In this document: piece after piece, positions 50,501 to 62,261 of the stretch
Numbering within the stretch: the stretch's first letter is position 1
Layout: each line of letters begins with the position of its first letter
Source: Oxyruncus cristatus
Lineage: Eukaryota; Chordata; Aves; Passeriformes; Cotingidae
Length of the DNA stretch: 64,000 nucleotides
Direction: 5' to 3'
Assembly: GCA_013399855.1 (NCBI GenBank)
Contig: VXAY01001953.1
Coordinates: 583,222-647,221 of the forward strand
Position numbers and translations under genes: made by a program
The notes under the pieces: generated by a model
Told to the model about the DNA's origin: nothing
What the model saw: only the letters and a program-made list of their open reading frames with translations
Database searches by the model: none

Positions 50501-52510
50501 GCGTTCTTTCAGCAAGGAGCCTTGAACAAAGAAATTCACTTCCACTCACTAAATCTAAAAATTAGAGTAATTTCTTCCAATTTATGTTTAGGGAGAAGAA
50601 AACCGATATATTTCTCAGTGATGTAACGGAAATTAAAAGAGTTGAGTCACTTCTCTGTTGTATCCGTGAGGTGAAAAACTCAGTACTGTCCACATCAGAG
50701 ATGGGTAATTCCTATTTTTTGATTTTTTTTTTTCCATAACTGTGAGAACACTGTTAACAACATTGGTTCTTTTATTTTTCAGGAGGTGAATTTAAACTTT
50801 CTTTTTAATTTTGAATGCATTTTCTGATTAGAAAATCCTGCCAGGTATGCCCTGATATAATTTTATTTTAGACATATAAAAGGACAAAGTTTAAGAAGTT
50901 TGTATAAAAAAAAATAATTCTTGTGTTCTGTATCTAATTTGACCCTTTTTCTGTATGCTTTCAAGTCTGAAAACACACCACACCTGATTAACACTCTATT
51001 TTTCATTTCAGTCAGATATGAAAAAAAAAGCCTTCATAATGATTTTCCACGGAATTATGTGTAAAGAAAAATGACTTCTGTGTGCAAAGTAACAATTAAT
51101 GTATCTTCTCTACTGATATGAGCACCTAATACGAAAATATTTTGCACTAAAGATCATCAGTAAAAGATTTTTCTTTATTTTTTCCTTCATCATCACTTGA
51201 ATTCAATTTTACATCACTCATTTTGAAATTTCCCACCTATACAACAACTTTCTTTCATGAGTCTGGAAATGGAAAGGGGTAAAAGAAAGACAATAATCAC
51301 ATGTTTGCAAGCTGAGGTTGGATATTTGTCAGGTTAGCTTAGAGCACAAACAAAAGTATTCGCCTAGTTCTACTGACATTCATGAGAATTTCAACAGTAC
51401 CTGATTTGGAAAGAAAATATTAGGCTCAAGAATGAACTTTTAAAACTAGGATGAGTATGAAAATATACAACTCTAGAAAGATGATGGAAGGAAAAAAAAT
51501 AATTAACAGAGATAAGTCTGTAATGGCATGAAACAGACACTGCATGGTATCATCCAGCTCACTTTGTTTCACTTCAGTAAGATTTCACAAAGCTTCCTGA
51601 GTAATTCTAAAACTGAGACAAGAACATTTTCTTGAAGCGACTTCAATATTCAAGAACACACTAGTAGGTCTGTAACCTTGTTAAAATATTAGGAAAGACA
51701 GAGCTGTTAAAAGTGCAGTTCTTAAATCAGTTCCCAGGTGTAATACGAAAGAAAGAGTTCAAAGTAACACTGTTGCATTGAAAGCTGATGCTGCTCAGTT
51801 CATTTAGAAAATACTATAAACTACTTTACTATGGGAATTTGGTAAAGGAATCTTTCATTAGTAGGAAATATTTGACTCTGCACTGGAAATAAAGTGATGT
51901 TTACATAGTTTTGAAAGATCTTTCAAAGATTCAATATCCTTCTGCTGTGGCTTACTGTAAGCACCATATTAAACTTGACATTTTTAATAAAATTAAAATG
52001 TCATAATTAAGTAATTACATTGTGGGGAACATGCTTGCACTTTGGACAGACACAGAATTAAATTTTTTAGTCAATCCTAAGGTTTTTTGTTTTAAACGAA
52101 AGCTTTTGCACTTAAACACAATCTCAGGGGGGAGTTGTCAGCACGTATCAGATCTACTCTGTGACCAAATTTACAATACCTAAAGTTTTAGGGTAGCTAA
52201 AGAATTTGTTTAATTGCCAACAAAACTCCCTATGTTTATTTAAGGCTTAGTATTTTCACCATAAGATGCAACATGAATACTACTTTTCAAGGTTCAGTTG
52301 TTAAAAGAATATTAAAAGAAATTATATTTATCTTTTTCACTACTTATTCAAAATAGGTCGAATAGAATTCCTCATAATTTCCTCCATTGTTTGATTGGTT
52401 GTTTTCTTTGCAGAAAAACTGTTGAATTTATTCTCACTGTTCCACAGCCAGGACAAGTGAGACACACAGGTTTCAGCACATACCTTGTTTTTGTGCTGAG
52501 TCCGTAATTT
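50501..52510. other. Unique sequence
   Basis: No gene or repeat recognised. An AT-rich patch near 51965-52025 has TAATTAAGTAATTACATTG, a homeodomain-type cluster. Confidence 0.5.
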
Positions 52511-52784
52511 CAGAGGACAAGAGGGCATGGCCTTAAGCTCTGCCAGGGGAGGTTTAGGTTGGATATTAGAAAGAAGTTCTTTACAGAGAGAGTGATTAGG
52601 CATTGGAATGGGTTGTCCAGAGAGGTGGTGGATTCACCGTCCCTGGAGGTTTTTAAGATGAGGCTGGATGTGGCACTGAGTGCCATGATCTAGTAATCAC
52701 AGTAGAGTTGGATCAAGGGTTGGACTTGATGATCTCGGAGGTCTCTTCCAAACCAGTTAATTCTATGATTCTATGATTCTATAA
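52511..52784 (+). mobile_element. CR1 LINE, 3' fragment
   Basis: A 5'-truncated CR1 in + orientation starts within the conserved GGACAAGAGGGCATGGCC block. It passes through TAGGTTGGATATTAGAAAGA and GTGGTGGATTCACCGTCCC, and ends in three ATTCTATG tail units at 52760-52784. It is well preserved, so it is younger than the copy at 11.8 kb. There is no coding capacity, because this is the region after the reverse-transcriptase ORF. Confidence 0.93.
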
Positions 52785-55256
52785 GGATTTGGCTGTCAGT
52801 TATACCTTTCATGTTAGTTTTGAGATTAGAGTGGAACTAACTCACACATTCGTGAACTACACAGAGGGAATCACAGATTCCTGAAGACCTTGTTGCCCCA
52901 TGAGATTTTGTCAAAGATCCTGAAAAGAAATGTGCATGATGAGGCTTGTGTGCTTGCTGAGCATAACCATTGCCTGGCCAACCAGCACAGCCCCTCTGAC
53001 AGAACTGGAAATAACAACAGTTCGTGTGCAATGCTGTAGAAATGCGGAGGAATAGATTGTATATCAGACTTTGTTAAGATTAAATACTTAAATTCATGTA
53101 TGTATGGTATGTTTAAGGTACACACAAGTATTTCAAGATGGACTTAGTAGCTTGGATTTTGTAGGGTGTCTTGAATGAAAACGAATGGTTTGCAAGATAA
53201 AAATCTGTGAGTTTCTAATGGAATGAAAGCTATTATTTTTATCCAGCTGTAGTAACTAGTCTTGATTGGCAATAACAAAACAGAACTCTGGAAATAGCAG
53301 AAAAAATCTGGTTCAGAGAAAGGAGGCCAAAAATTTCAGATAAAGGAGAAAGATGAAGGAATTGTATATACTTGTATGTAAACAGTATTGACCCTTACAT
53401 TTAAGCTTCATTAAGGGAGATTAAGATTCACAGTGACAATTTTTCATAGATATTTTAAGAGGGCATCTTTTGTGCAGCATCACATATCAGTGTAAATAAA
53501 TTGACAAAATACACCAGAAATTGATTTAAAACAACATTTATGATCAGTCTAACCTCTTTTGGATGTCCTAATTGGTGCATAAATTTCTATACATTTAGGA
53601 TAACACACGGAGTAACCTTGTTCACTTGTGTTGAGTGGAAAAAAAATTACAAAATGTTTTTCTAACATGAATGAATAGGCATCTAAGGTTTCTTGCTTTT
53701 TAAGCTTTTGTACTGTTTAACAAAATCAAGAGAACAAAATTTGTCTTGCAGTTTTGATATACACTTCACAATACAAGGGCTGCAACTCATAAAGAAATCC
53801 TGATTGAAAGATTTATCTTCTGGAAAAAATCCATGTGGATAAAGTGGCTAGATAAGAGAGGATGGAATAGCATACAGTAGAAATAGGTTCTTATGCTTTC
53901 TGCAAATGGCATTCTTTTGTTCATTGTGTAAAATATTCCAGTAGAAAGGTTCACTGTACATATTAAGAGATGAGATTTAGGAGCACCAGATATGAAGCCC
54001 ACACACATTACTTCTGGCTCAGAAATCAAGTTTAATGGAGTATAACAAAATAATAATATAAAGCTTGCTTTCTGGATCATCTGAGAAACACCTGGACAGC
54101 AGTCAATTGGGAATTTGCGCAGAAAAATAACAGACTTGCCTTTGTGGGGTGTTGTCACAATAGGTAGCACATTAGGAAGCAAGTTTCTTGTATAAGAAAA
54201 ACAGGATTGGGTCCCATCTCTATTTTTTATACTTGCAACAAAAGTTTGTTTACTATATTAGTTAAAGAGCAGGTTGAGGGCAAGGAAAGCCTTTTTTCAG
54301 TTCCATGCATCTGAAAGGTCTATTATGAATAGTTAATCTAATAAAATCCATTATTTCTTCCCACAAATCTTAGTAATGAAAACGTTTCTTCTGTTAAATT
54401 CTAGCATGGATTTGATTCAGGAAAATGTCTAAGTTTGCACTGAAATCTGTCCATTTCAGACTAACACCTAATGTCATAACTGACTTTAAGCACATGTTTA
54501 TTATATTCACTGATTTCACAAGGTAATACACACCCTTCAAATGAAGTGTTTGCTTAAGTGCTGTCCTCCAGAGAGTGTCTTCCAGAAATGGAGCAATAAT
54601 AATAACAACTAGATCAAGCTGAATATAGCTATCTTATACACACACAAATTCCTTTATTACTTCATGTCTCTGATTAGAAATAGTCCTAAAAAGTATTGAC
54701 CCTTTTTTTCAGTCACACATACGTAAAGCTTGCCATGGCAGTCTGGATAATTCTTTTTACAGTCTTTGACAGATTTCCCTTTTGAAAGTTGGAGTAAACA
54801 GAAATTTGGTTAGCACAGGAAGGACAGGAAGAATTTACATGGTCTGCAACTGTGGTCATCTGTATCCAGCCAAAGGGAAACCTCCAATTTTCTAGCTTAT
54901 GTAATTGAATTTTTTAACTGTTGCACAGTGAAAATGTGTTTTTGGTAGTTTGTTTTAGTTTTGTTTTTTGGGGTTTTTTTTTGCTTTTTTTTTGTTTTCC
55001 TGAGAGAAACAAACTAAAACTATAATGTATTCAAGCTGCAACATTTAAATAAGCAAATATTGGTCTATTCTTGACATTTCCTCTTCTGAAAAAAAAAACC
55101 CAAAACAAAACAAAACAAAAAAAAAACCCAAAAATGAACAAAACCAGACACCCCCCCACACACACACACACCAGTCCCAAACCTGTAGGAAAAACTTGAA
55201 TGTTTTACAAATAAACTGCTTTCTATAATCAAAATTGCCTTTCTATTTGGTCAACA
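52785..55256. other. Unique sequence between two inverted CR1 ends
   Basis: No gene. The minus-strand open frame 53787-54182 (131 codons) has no recognisable domain. T-rich and A-rich low-complexity blocks fill 54940-55173 and are listed separately. Confidence 0.55.
54940..55173. repeat. T-rich then A-rich low-complexity pair with CA run
   Basis: Left block about 54940-55000: TTTTG-type runs with GGGG at 54970-54973. Right block 55089-55134: A10 runs, CCC and AAAAC units, followed by C7 and (CA)n to about 55173. The arm at 54963-54983 is nearly complementary to 55116-55134 (A10-CCC-A5 against T6-GGGG-T9). Confidence 0.8.
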
Positions 55257-55370
55257 ATCATAGAATCATAGAATCAGACGGGTTGGAAAGGACCTCGGAG
55301 ATCATCTAGTCCAACCCTTGATCCAACCCCACTGTGGTTACTAGACTATGGCATTAAGTGCCACGTCCAG
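55257..55370 (-). mobile_element. CR1 LINE, short 3' end
   Basis: About 115 bp of CR1 3' end in reverse orientation. Two tail units sit at the left, then GGTTGGAAAGGACCTCGGAG, GTCCAACCCTTGATCCAA and GCATTAAGTGCCACGTCCAG. It shares nearly all its blocks with the copy ending at 52784, so both belong to one subfamily. Confidence 0.93.
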
Positions 55371-56584
55371 AAATTTGAGTCTAGCAGGAATACTAATGAT
55401 TTTAAAGGAAAAATAGATGCACGTTTTATTTTATACTTTTTTTTTTTCCTCATTTCAGTAATGACAGCATATGTTTTCTTCATATGGACTGTTAATGAGC
55501 AACAAGCATCTGAGAAACTGAAAAGCAGTAGCAGTCCTGGCTTAGAATACTGTCATGGAAAAGAAGTAACCCTGGTACATTGTTTTGTCTTAAATTACAC
55601 TTTGCTGATGACTCTTATTTAAAACAAAGGAGAAAGAAAAGCTATTTTGTGGTAGTACCTTCCAAATATTAAGAACTCTCCGGATTCTCACACAGAAGTG
55701 AATTATCCTTCAAGAACTGTGCAAATTGAAGTCAACCACAGATAAAGAAAAATGGTAGAAGGAAGAAACAAGGTCTGTCTTGTTCGGAACTATATATAAC
55801 CAAATGCACTAGAGCAAAGACCAGTGGGCTTTTGTTTTGGGCCACAAATGTTTGGACATGTGGAGAAAGAAAAGAACCATTTCATTTGTACTCTCTCTAT
55901 GCTGTTACAAATCTTTAGAGCAAGGCTGCATTCAGTGAAGAAGGTTTCTTTCCAAAAGCCCACAGAATGATGTCATCAGGGGTGAATGAGATTATCAAGT
56001 GTATAGAACCATGAATTGGTCTATCATAAATGGTGTAGGAACAGAAGAACACAGTCAGAGCATTAGCAGAAAAATAACCATTCAGACCTAACTTCCAGTA
56101 GAGAAACTCTGATAAGGGAAAATTATTTGAACCATAGCGTCTAAAATGTCACAGTATTCAATTTCAATACATCAAACAGAAGTGTATTATCTACTTGCAA
56201 ACAAGGTGAATGTATCTGGATGCTTATCTCTATTTCTGTATGCACTGATATGATGTCTCCCTCAATTCACATGGGGACTGATCCGAAGTCTACTAAAATC
56301 GAAAGGAGTCTTTGTGTTGCATTCATTGATCCATAAATCAGACCACCAAAGAATAATAGTGAGCTGAACTTTTAAAGTTCTTAACGGTTTTTCATTTTGG
56401 ACCAACATTTAAAAGCAATGTTTCTCCCAATTTGACCAAAAGCTGCTTTGTTTTGATTTCTAGAAATCATTCTAAGATCCTGCAAAAAATGATTTGGGAA
56501 CTTAGTTAATTTTCACTCAGTCTGGACTGACCTGTATCAAAGATTCTGTCATTATTCTGCTTTTTATAGCATTTCTGTTTACAG

Positions 56585-56636
56585 GTTATCAAAGATCCAA
56601 TTCAAATTATCCTGGACTCCCTGGAAAATTTCTCAG
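56585..56636 (+). other. Candidate exon, 52 nt
   Basis: The acceptor TATAGCATTTCTGTTTACAG ends at 56584 and a CAG|GTATTT donor follows at 56637. All three frames are open. Phase 0 reads VIKDPIQIILDSLENFS plus one nucleotide, which would follow the open 95-nt interval at 50400 in phase. The interval is short, so open frames carry little weight. Confidence 0.2.
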
Positions 56637-56811
56637 GTATTTGATAAGCCTGACCCTGTGGGAATACCTGTGAAGTCTTTTGAATAATTTGGTGAAAAAA
56701 AACAAAACCGCAGTATCATTTGCATTGTCTGACTAATTTGCCTACTATTATAGATGAGAAAGTTTCTGCCTTGTATTGATCAGGAAACAAAGGAACTAAG
56801 ATAAGTAAATT

Positions 56812-56842
56812 AAAAAAACAAAACAAAACAAAACAAAAACAC
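56812..56842 (+). repeat. (AAAAC)n microsatellite
   Basis: An A-run leads into about five AAAAC units, a typical A-rich pentanucleotide repeat. Confidence 0.9.
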
Positions 56843-59800
56843 AATAGAAGTAAATACATGATTATTAAAATATAGGACCAGAAAGCTGCATGCTTTGATC
56901 TAGAGAAGTAATAAAATTATCAGATACTCTTAAAGAGGAAATATGTTTGAAAATAACTAGAAATTAACAGGAACTGTGGATTAGGCCCTCAGAGATACTC
57001 AAGCATCTAATTCAGCTGCCCTGTAGTCTTTACCTATATATTTGCCTAAGATGTGTAATTTTACCATTGACGTGCAGGTATAATAGGGTAATTGGGCTCC
57101 CCAAAGCCCAGAACTCTATCTTAAGCAAGTCTCACTGATTCTGAGCCAACCTTCTTACAAAAGTCGAGTTTAAATACTGCAGCTGTTTCCAATTCCTCTA
57201 AAGATTTTAGAGATCTAGACAATTTGAGTTCATTTCATGCTTCCTGAACTTTATTCTGGTGGAGTGACGACATCATCCTCAGCTATGGAATATTAAGGAG
57301 AAGATCCGTGCTGCTCCTCGAGGCTCTGATGTGACTTGCACCTCAGCCCACATGGACTACTGCAGATTCTGGTCAGTTGTCCAAATTTAGGTTAAATATT
57401 CCACATTGTGTAGATTTCAAAATACATGTTGACACCTATTTCTCATCAATCTGCTGCTAAAACATCAAACCCACATCCCTTTCTTCTCTATTTCATTCTA
57501 TTTCTGCTACTGGGCTATTTAACAGATGTTCAAACCCTACTACTACTGTTGGAGGGGATCCTGGAAATATAATAATCTCCAAGAATCTGACAGGAGGACA
57601 CTTGAGATTTAGCTATTGAAATGTCTACACACTTTTAAGGAGCTCATCTCTGTGCATGTACTACGTGAGACAAACATTTGGGGAAAAAAATAAACAAACA
57701 GAAAGACTTTTCTCTTCAAAAAGGTACTAAGATGAACTGAACTAACTGTTCAACCATGAGGAAGGGAAGCATTGGGAACTTACAGATCTCATAGCTGCAG
57801 TCTCTGCTGCAGAAAGCCAAGACAAATGAGATACAGTCCGAAAAAGGCTAGATAAACCACTATTTGTTCTAATAGAAATTAATAGCATATTTAGCATTAT
57901 CAACAGATAGAAAATAGATCATGAATTTCTTTGTCAGTGTACCACTTGGGTCAGTAGGGTAAAATCTAGCAGGAAATAATTTGGAAATTCCCTGAGCAAA
58001 AGCTGAGTGAGAATTCAGTAAAACCTCAAAGTATGACTTTATAAAAGGAGACAAAGGACTGTAAGTTACAACTGGAGGTTACTGTGACTGAAGTTGGAAG
58101 AAATCCATTTAATACAGGACTATCTTATTTGTGTATCAAGGTATAGAAAAACACACCGCTGGAGACCAGAAAGAAATTGCATCTGTGCATACACCACACT
58201 GTATAGATCTGTGGTATCATCATCACCATCCTACTTCATCTGACACTGACTACTGTCAGAGGCAGCATGCCAAAGAGAATTTGGTTCCTTATGACATGAT
58301 CTCCAAGCCTAAAAGCTGTTGGGTATGATCATTGCCTGGGAGAAGCAGGAAAACCCGTTTCACGTAAGAAAAAGACTCTCTGTGTGCCTAAAGCATGCTT
58401 TTATCTTCCAAGCCAAAGTGTTATGTTCTTTAGCAGCAAATTTCTGTGGCTAACAGTTCTAGTGAGCATGATAAATTCGTGGTAAAATTGGAAGAGGAGG
58501 GGGAAAAAGCTAGTGATACTGAGAAGCTGCTTCCACTTAAAACTTTATCTTAGAATTCAGCACCAAAAGCCATGGATGGCCTCAGACTGAGCAATGTCTA
58601 TGCTGTGAACACCATTTAGCAAGCAGTTAGCTACAGGAAGGGTTTAACTCATTATACTATTACTCTTAGAGATATTTTTTGATTGAGTGCTTGTTTATTT
58701 TCTTAGGGGAAAAAGTCTACTATTTAAATGAAAACATATTGTGTCAATTTTGCATTGAAGGAACTGGCAATTCAGAAATGGAAAAAAAAACCCCATCAGT
58801 GCTATGTTTTGTCCGTGCAGCAACAAAAGGAAGCTGTATCAAAGGATAACTGTCAAACTCACCTTATGTATGATTTGACTGAAAGCAAAGTTTTCACCAA
58901 GTATGGTTCTGTCTTCTTATGCCTCTGACAAATGTCTCCGAGATTGTGCTGCTTCTGCTGACTGTGATTACTGCTGGGATTCCAGAAATATTATATGTTA
59001 TGTATCAAATGAGTGCCTTTTTCACTGCTTTGTTGGAATTTCTCTGATTTTCAGAGACTATTATAAAATAAACTGCATTCTTCAGCACTGTACCTGTTGT
59101 TTACCTCAGTATTCTGAAAGAGATAAAAAATAAATAAAAGGAAAGAAAGAAAGCTTCTACTTTATCTTTGAAGTGGGTAGGCTGCAAGGGGAAGTAGTTA
59201 ATTCCCCATGGATAGGCACAAACATTCCTTCACTTGTGACATGTGTAAAGGTTGCTGTTCGGAGCAGACTCTTTTCAGGACCCATTTCTTCTGGGCACTT
59301 ACATTTCTAAACCCCTCAAGAGGGCCATACTTCTGAAAAAGAGAGTGGAAGCTCTGGTGTTCTGGGCTAAGATTACACCAGTATTTTTGTGAACAAACTT
59401 TGGATCAATCCAGAGTTGGAAGTGAACATGAAAAGTGTCAGTAACTCTTTTATAAGTCTTTTTGTGGTGCATCTGATTGACCCACATTACGATGTACAAT
59501 AGCATGAAAGAGTGTTAGTAATCAGTGCTAATGAATACATGTACTTACCTGATTCATATCCTGGGCATTACCCCTCACTAATGCTTTTGTTTTGCATTCA
59601 TTAAAATTCCCATCATGACACAAAATGCTGAACATTTGCTATAACAAAAACAAAAGCAAACAAAAAAATCAGACACATTTATTGCAAATTTCAGTCAAAA
59701 AAGATATAAATAAGGAAATCCCATAGCACAGGCACATTGTCCCAGTCCTACTTTACTTTGGTTCATTAATTAATGTTTTTAGATAAGATATTTACAGTGA

Positions 59801-61317
59801 GACCTCAGGTAAATACTCAGAGAGAACTTGAGGCATAATCCTTCTCTGTCCTCCCCTCTTCCCCTTCCCCCAGCTGCAAAGGAGAGTGCTTATTCTTTTT
59901 TTTCCCTTTAGAGTCCAGGAAGACACAGAGAAATTCAGTCTTCATGGTTTAGATTTATGTTAGCTTTTTCATCAATCTCCTTCTCAAGCAAACTTCTTAT
60001 AGAGCTGAAATTGACATTTACCAGCTGAATTTTGGTAGATTTATTGTTAAAGTGGTCTCAATAAGCATAAGATACTAATAAAAATCTTTGTAGGTAAGTA
60101 TCTAAGTTACAAAAAGCTCCTATTTTATTTTCTTTTGCCGTAATATAGTTGCCTGTATATAAATGACACCTGAAGATTTCATTCCATAACAATTGAATTC
60201 TCAATATGATAGGTTGCTAATTCAGGTTATCATAACAATATGCCATGATTATTATTTTTCTATTCTGTAAAAACATTACATTGTATTATTTTAAACAAGA
60301 AAATGTGTAGCAGAATCCATTCCCTACAACAGGAAAAAAATTGTTAGATGATGAAGCATTTACAGTTAATGCGCTTGCAAGAGAAGAAATACATTAAAAA
60401 AAGTTTTAAATAAAAGCCCTTTTAGTCCTGCTTAAACATAAAATCTCTAGGATATATTACGAGAACCTCATTTGTATTGATGATGATTTCATGTAAGTTC
60501 TTATAGCTCACCATATGGTGCATTTGAATGCTACAATACATCTACAGTGAAAAAATGGAGAAAAAGGGTCCATTTTGGCGAGGCACTGTGATACCTCAAG
60601 AAGGATTGGGGAATGTGAAATAGGCTTGCACAGTGAGAAGACGAAAAGGCTTCTTTGCATGTAAGACTCTGTCACAAAGAAGGCCAAAAACCTGTTTTTC
60701 TTCACCTCTCATTTTCTATGCCATTTGCTGCAAAGGAGGTGATTATTTGTGAGAAGGTCAGGAATGGAGAAACCTGTTGTATAAAGACAGGTGGATGGCC
60801 AGCTGTGCTCACAAGCATGACTGTGCAGCTAGAAGTCTCTCCCAAGCTTGGACTTTCAACTACAGATACACTTTTATAATCTGGTTGGGAAAACCAGGGA
60901 ACTAAAGTGTTTTTTTCCTCACTGGAAAATTAAGGAAAAATAAAAGGAGAAAAAACATATACTCTACTCTTCTGCTCTGTGCTATGAGAACATTAGTACT
61001 TGGGTTAGCGTGTTCAGGTAAAAGTCAAACACAGGGGAGCTCTTGCTCCTCTTTGTTCAGATATCATGGGATCGATTTGCTATCAGACTGAGCCCTCCAG
61101 GGTTTTAGGTAAAAAATAATTATTAGTTTGAGGATTAATCTGAGGGTTCCTGACGGATATAGGTATAGGAGCTGTTCTGCTCACATCTTCCAAGGCACAG
61201 TATTCCAAAGCAGGTGTAAATTAACTACAGACACAATATTATAGAGATAAAGAGTCTTAAGGTGTGAAGGAGCAGTCTCTTGAGCCTGGACCCCAAAACT
61301 GGAATTACATGTCCATT

Positions 61318-62261
61318 CAGGAAATTAGACATTGATGTCCTTTGGGGGTCTGTACTGGGACCAGTGTGATTTAATATCTTCATTAATGACATAGACAAAG
61401 GAATTGAGTGCACCCTTAGCAAGTTTGCAGATGACACCAAGCTGAATGATTCAGTTGACACACCTGAAGGACAGGATGCCATCCAGAGGGACCTGGACAA
61501 GCTTAAGTGGACCCACTGGAATTTCATGAGATTTAACAAGACCAAGTGCAAGGTGCTGCACCTGGGCTGGGGCAATCCCCACTATGGATACAGGCTGGGG
61601 GGGTGAGCAGTCCTACCAAGAAAGACTCGGGGGTGCTGGTGGATGCGAGGCTGGGTATGACCCAGCAAAGTGCACTCACATCCCAGAAAGCCAGTTGCAT
61701 CCTGGGCTGCATCAAAAGCAGTGTGGTCAGCAGGTACAGGAGGTGATTCTACCCCTCTACTCCATTCTGGGGAGGCACCACCTGAAGTACTGCATCCAGC
61801 CCTGGCATCCCCAGCACAGGAGGGGCATCATCCTGTTTGAGAAAGCGTGGAACACCTCTCCTCTGAGGAAAGACTGAGAGGATTGGGATTGTTCATCTGG
61901 GAGAAGAGAAGGTTTTGGGGTGACCTAATTGTGGCCTTCCAGTACCTGAAGGGATCCTACAAGAAAGATGGAGACAAGAGCATGTAGTGACAGGACAAGG
62001 CAGATGGTTTAAAGATGAAAGATAGTAGGTTTAGTTTAGATATTAGGAAGAAATGCTTTACTGTTCAGGTGGTGAGGCATTGGAACAAGTTGCTCAGAGA
62101 AGCTGTGGATGCCCCGCATTTTTAAGTGTTCAAGGCCAGATTGGATGTAGTCCTGAGGAACCTGGTCTAGTGAAAGGTGTGCCTGCTTATGGCGGGGGGG
62201 CCGGAATTAGGTGACCTTTAAGGTCCCTTTCAACCAATGCCACACCATGATGATTCTATGA
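61318..62261 (+). mobile_element. CR1 LINE with the end of a dead reverse-transcriptase ORF
   Basis: The longest CR1 here, about 940 bp in + orientation. It starts in the reverse-transcriptase region: GSVLGPV (61346-61366), an in-frame TGA at 61367-61369, [19 protein letters not shown] and the catalytic FADD box at 61424-61435, followed by TKL. The downstream thumb/C-terminal region continues with CTGCACCTGGGCTGGGG and GCATCAAAAGCAGTG-type blocks, then the 3' UTR, ending in one TGATTCTATGA tail unit at 62261. The early stop and later frameshifts make it non-functional. The minus-strand frame 61225-61575 is an antisense shadow of it. Confidence 0.93.

Larger units (their letters stand above)
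55371..61317. other. Unique gene-poor sequence
   Basis: No gene or retroelement recognised. It contains an (AAAAC)n microsatellite at 56812-56842 and several short A/C-rich runs (for example about 59641-59666). The open frames (58131-58328, 58728-58928, 58903-59133 and others) are short and unrelated to known domains. One exon-like interval at 56585 is listed. Confidence 0.55.

Noticed and set aside
53787..54182. 131-codon minus-strand open frame as a gene
   Set aside because: No recognisable family, and the composition follows local AT-rich DNA.
61225..61575. 116-codon minus-strand open frame
   Set aside because: Most of it is the antisense of the CR1 reverse-transcriptase region, not a gene.
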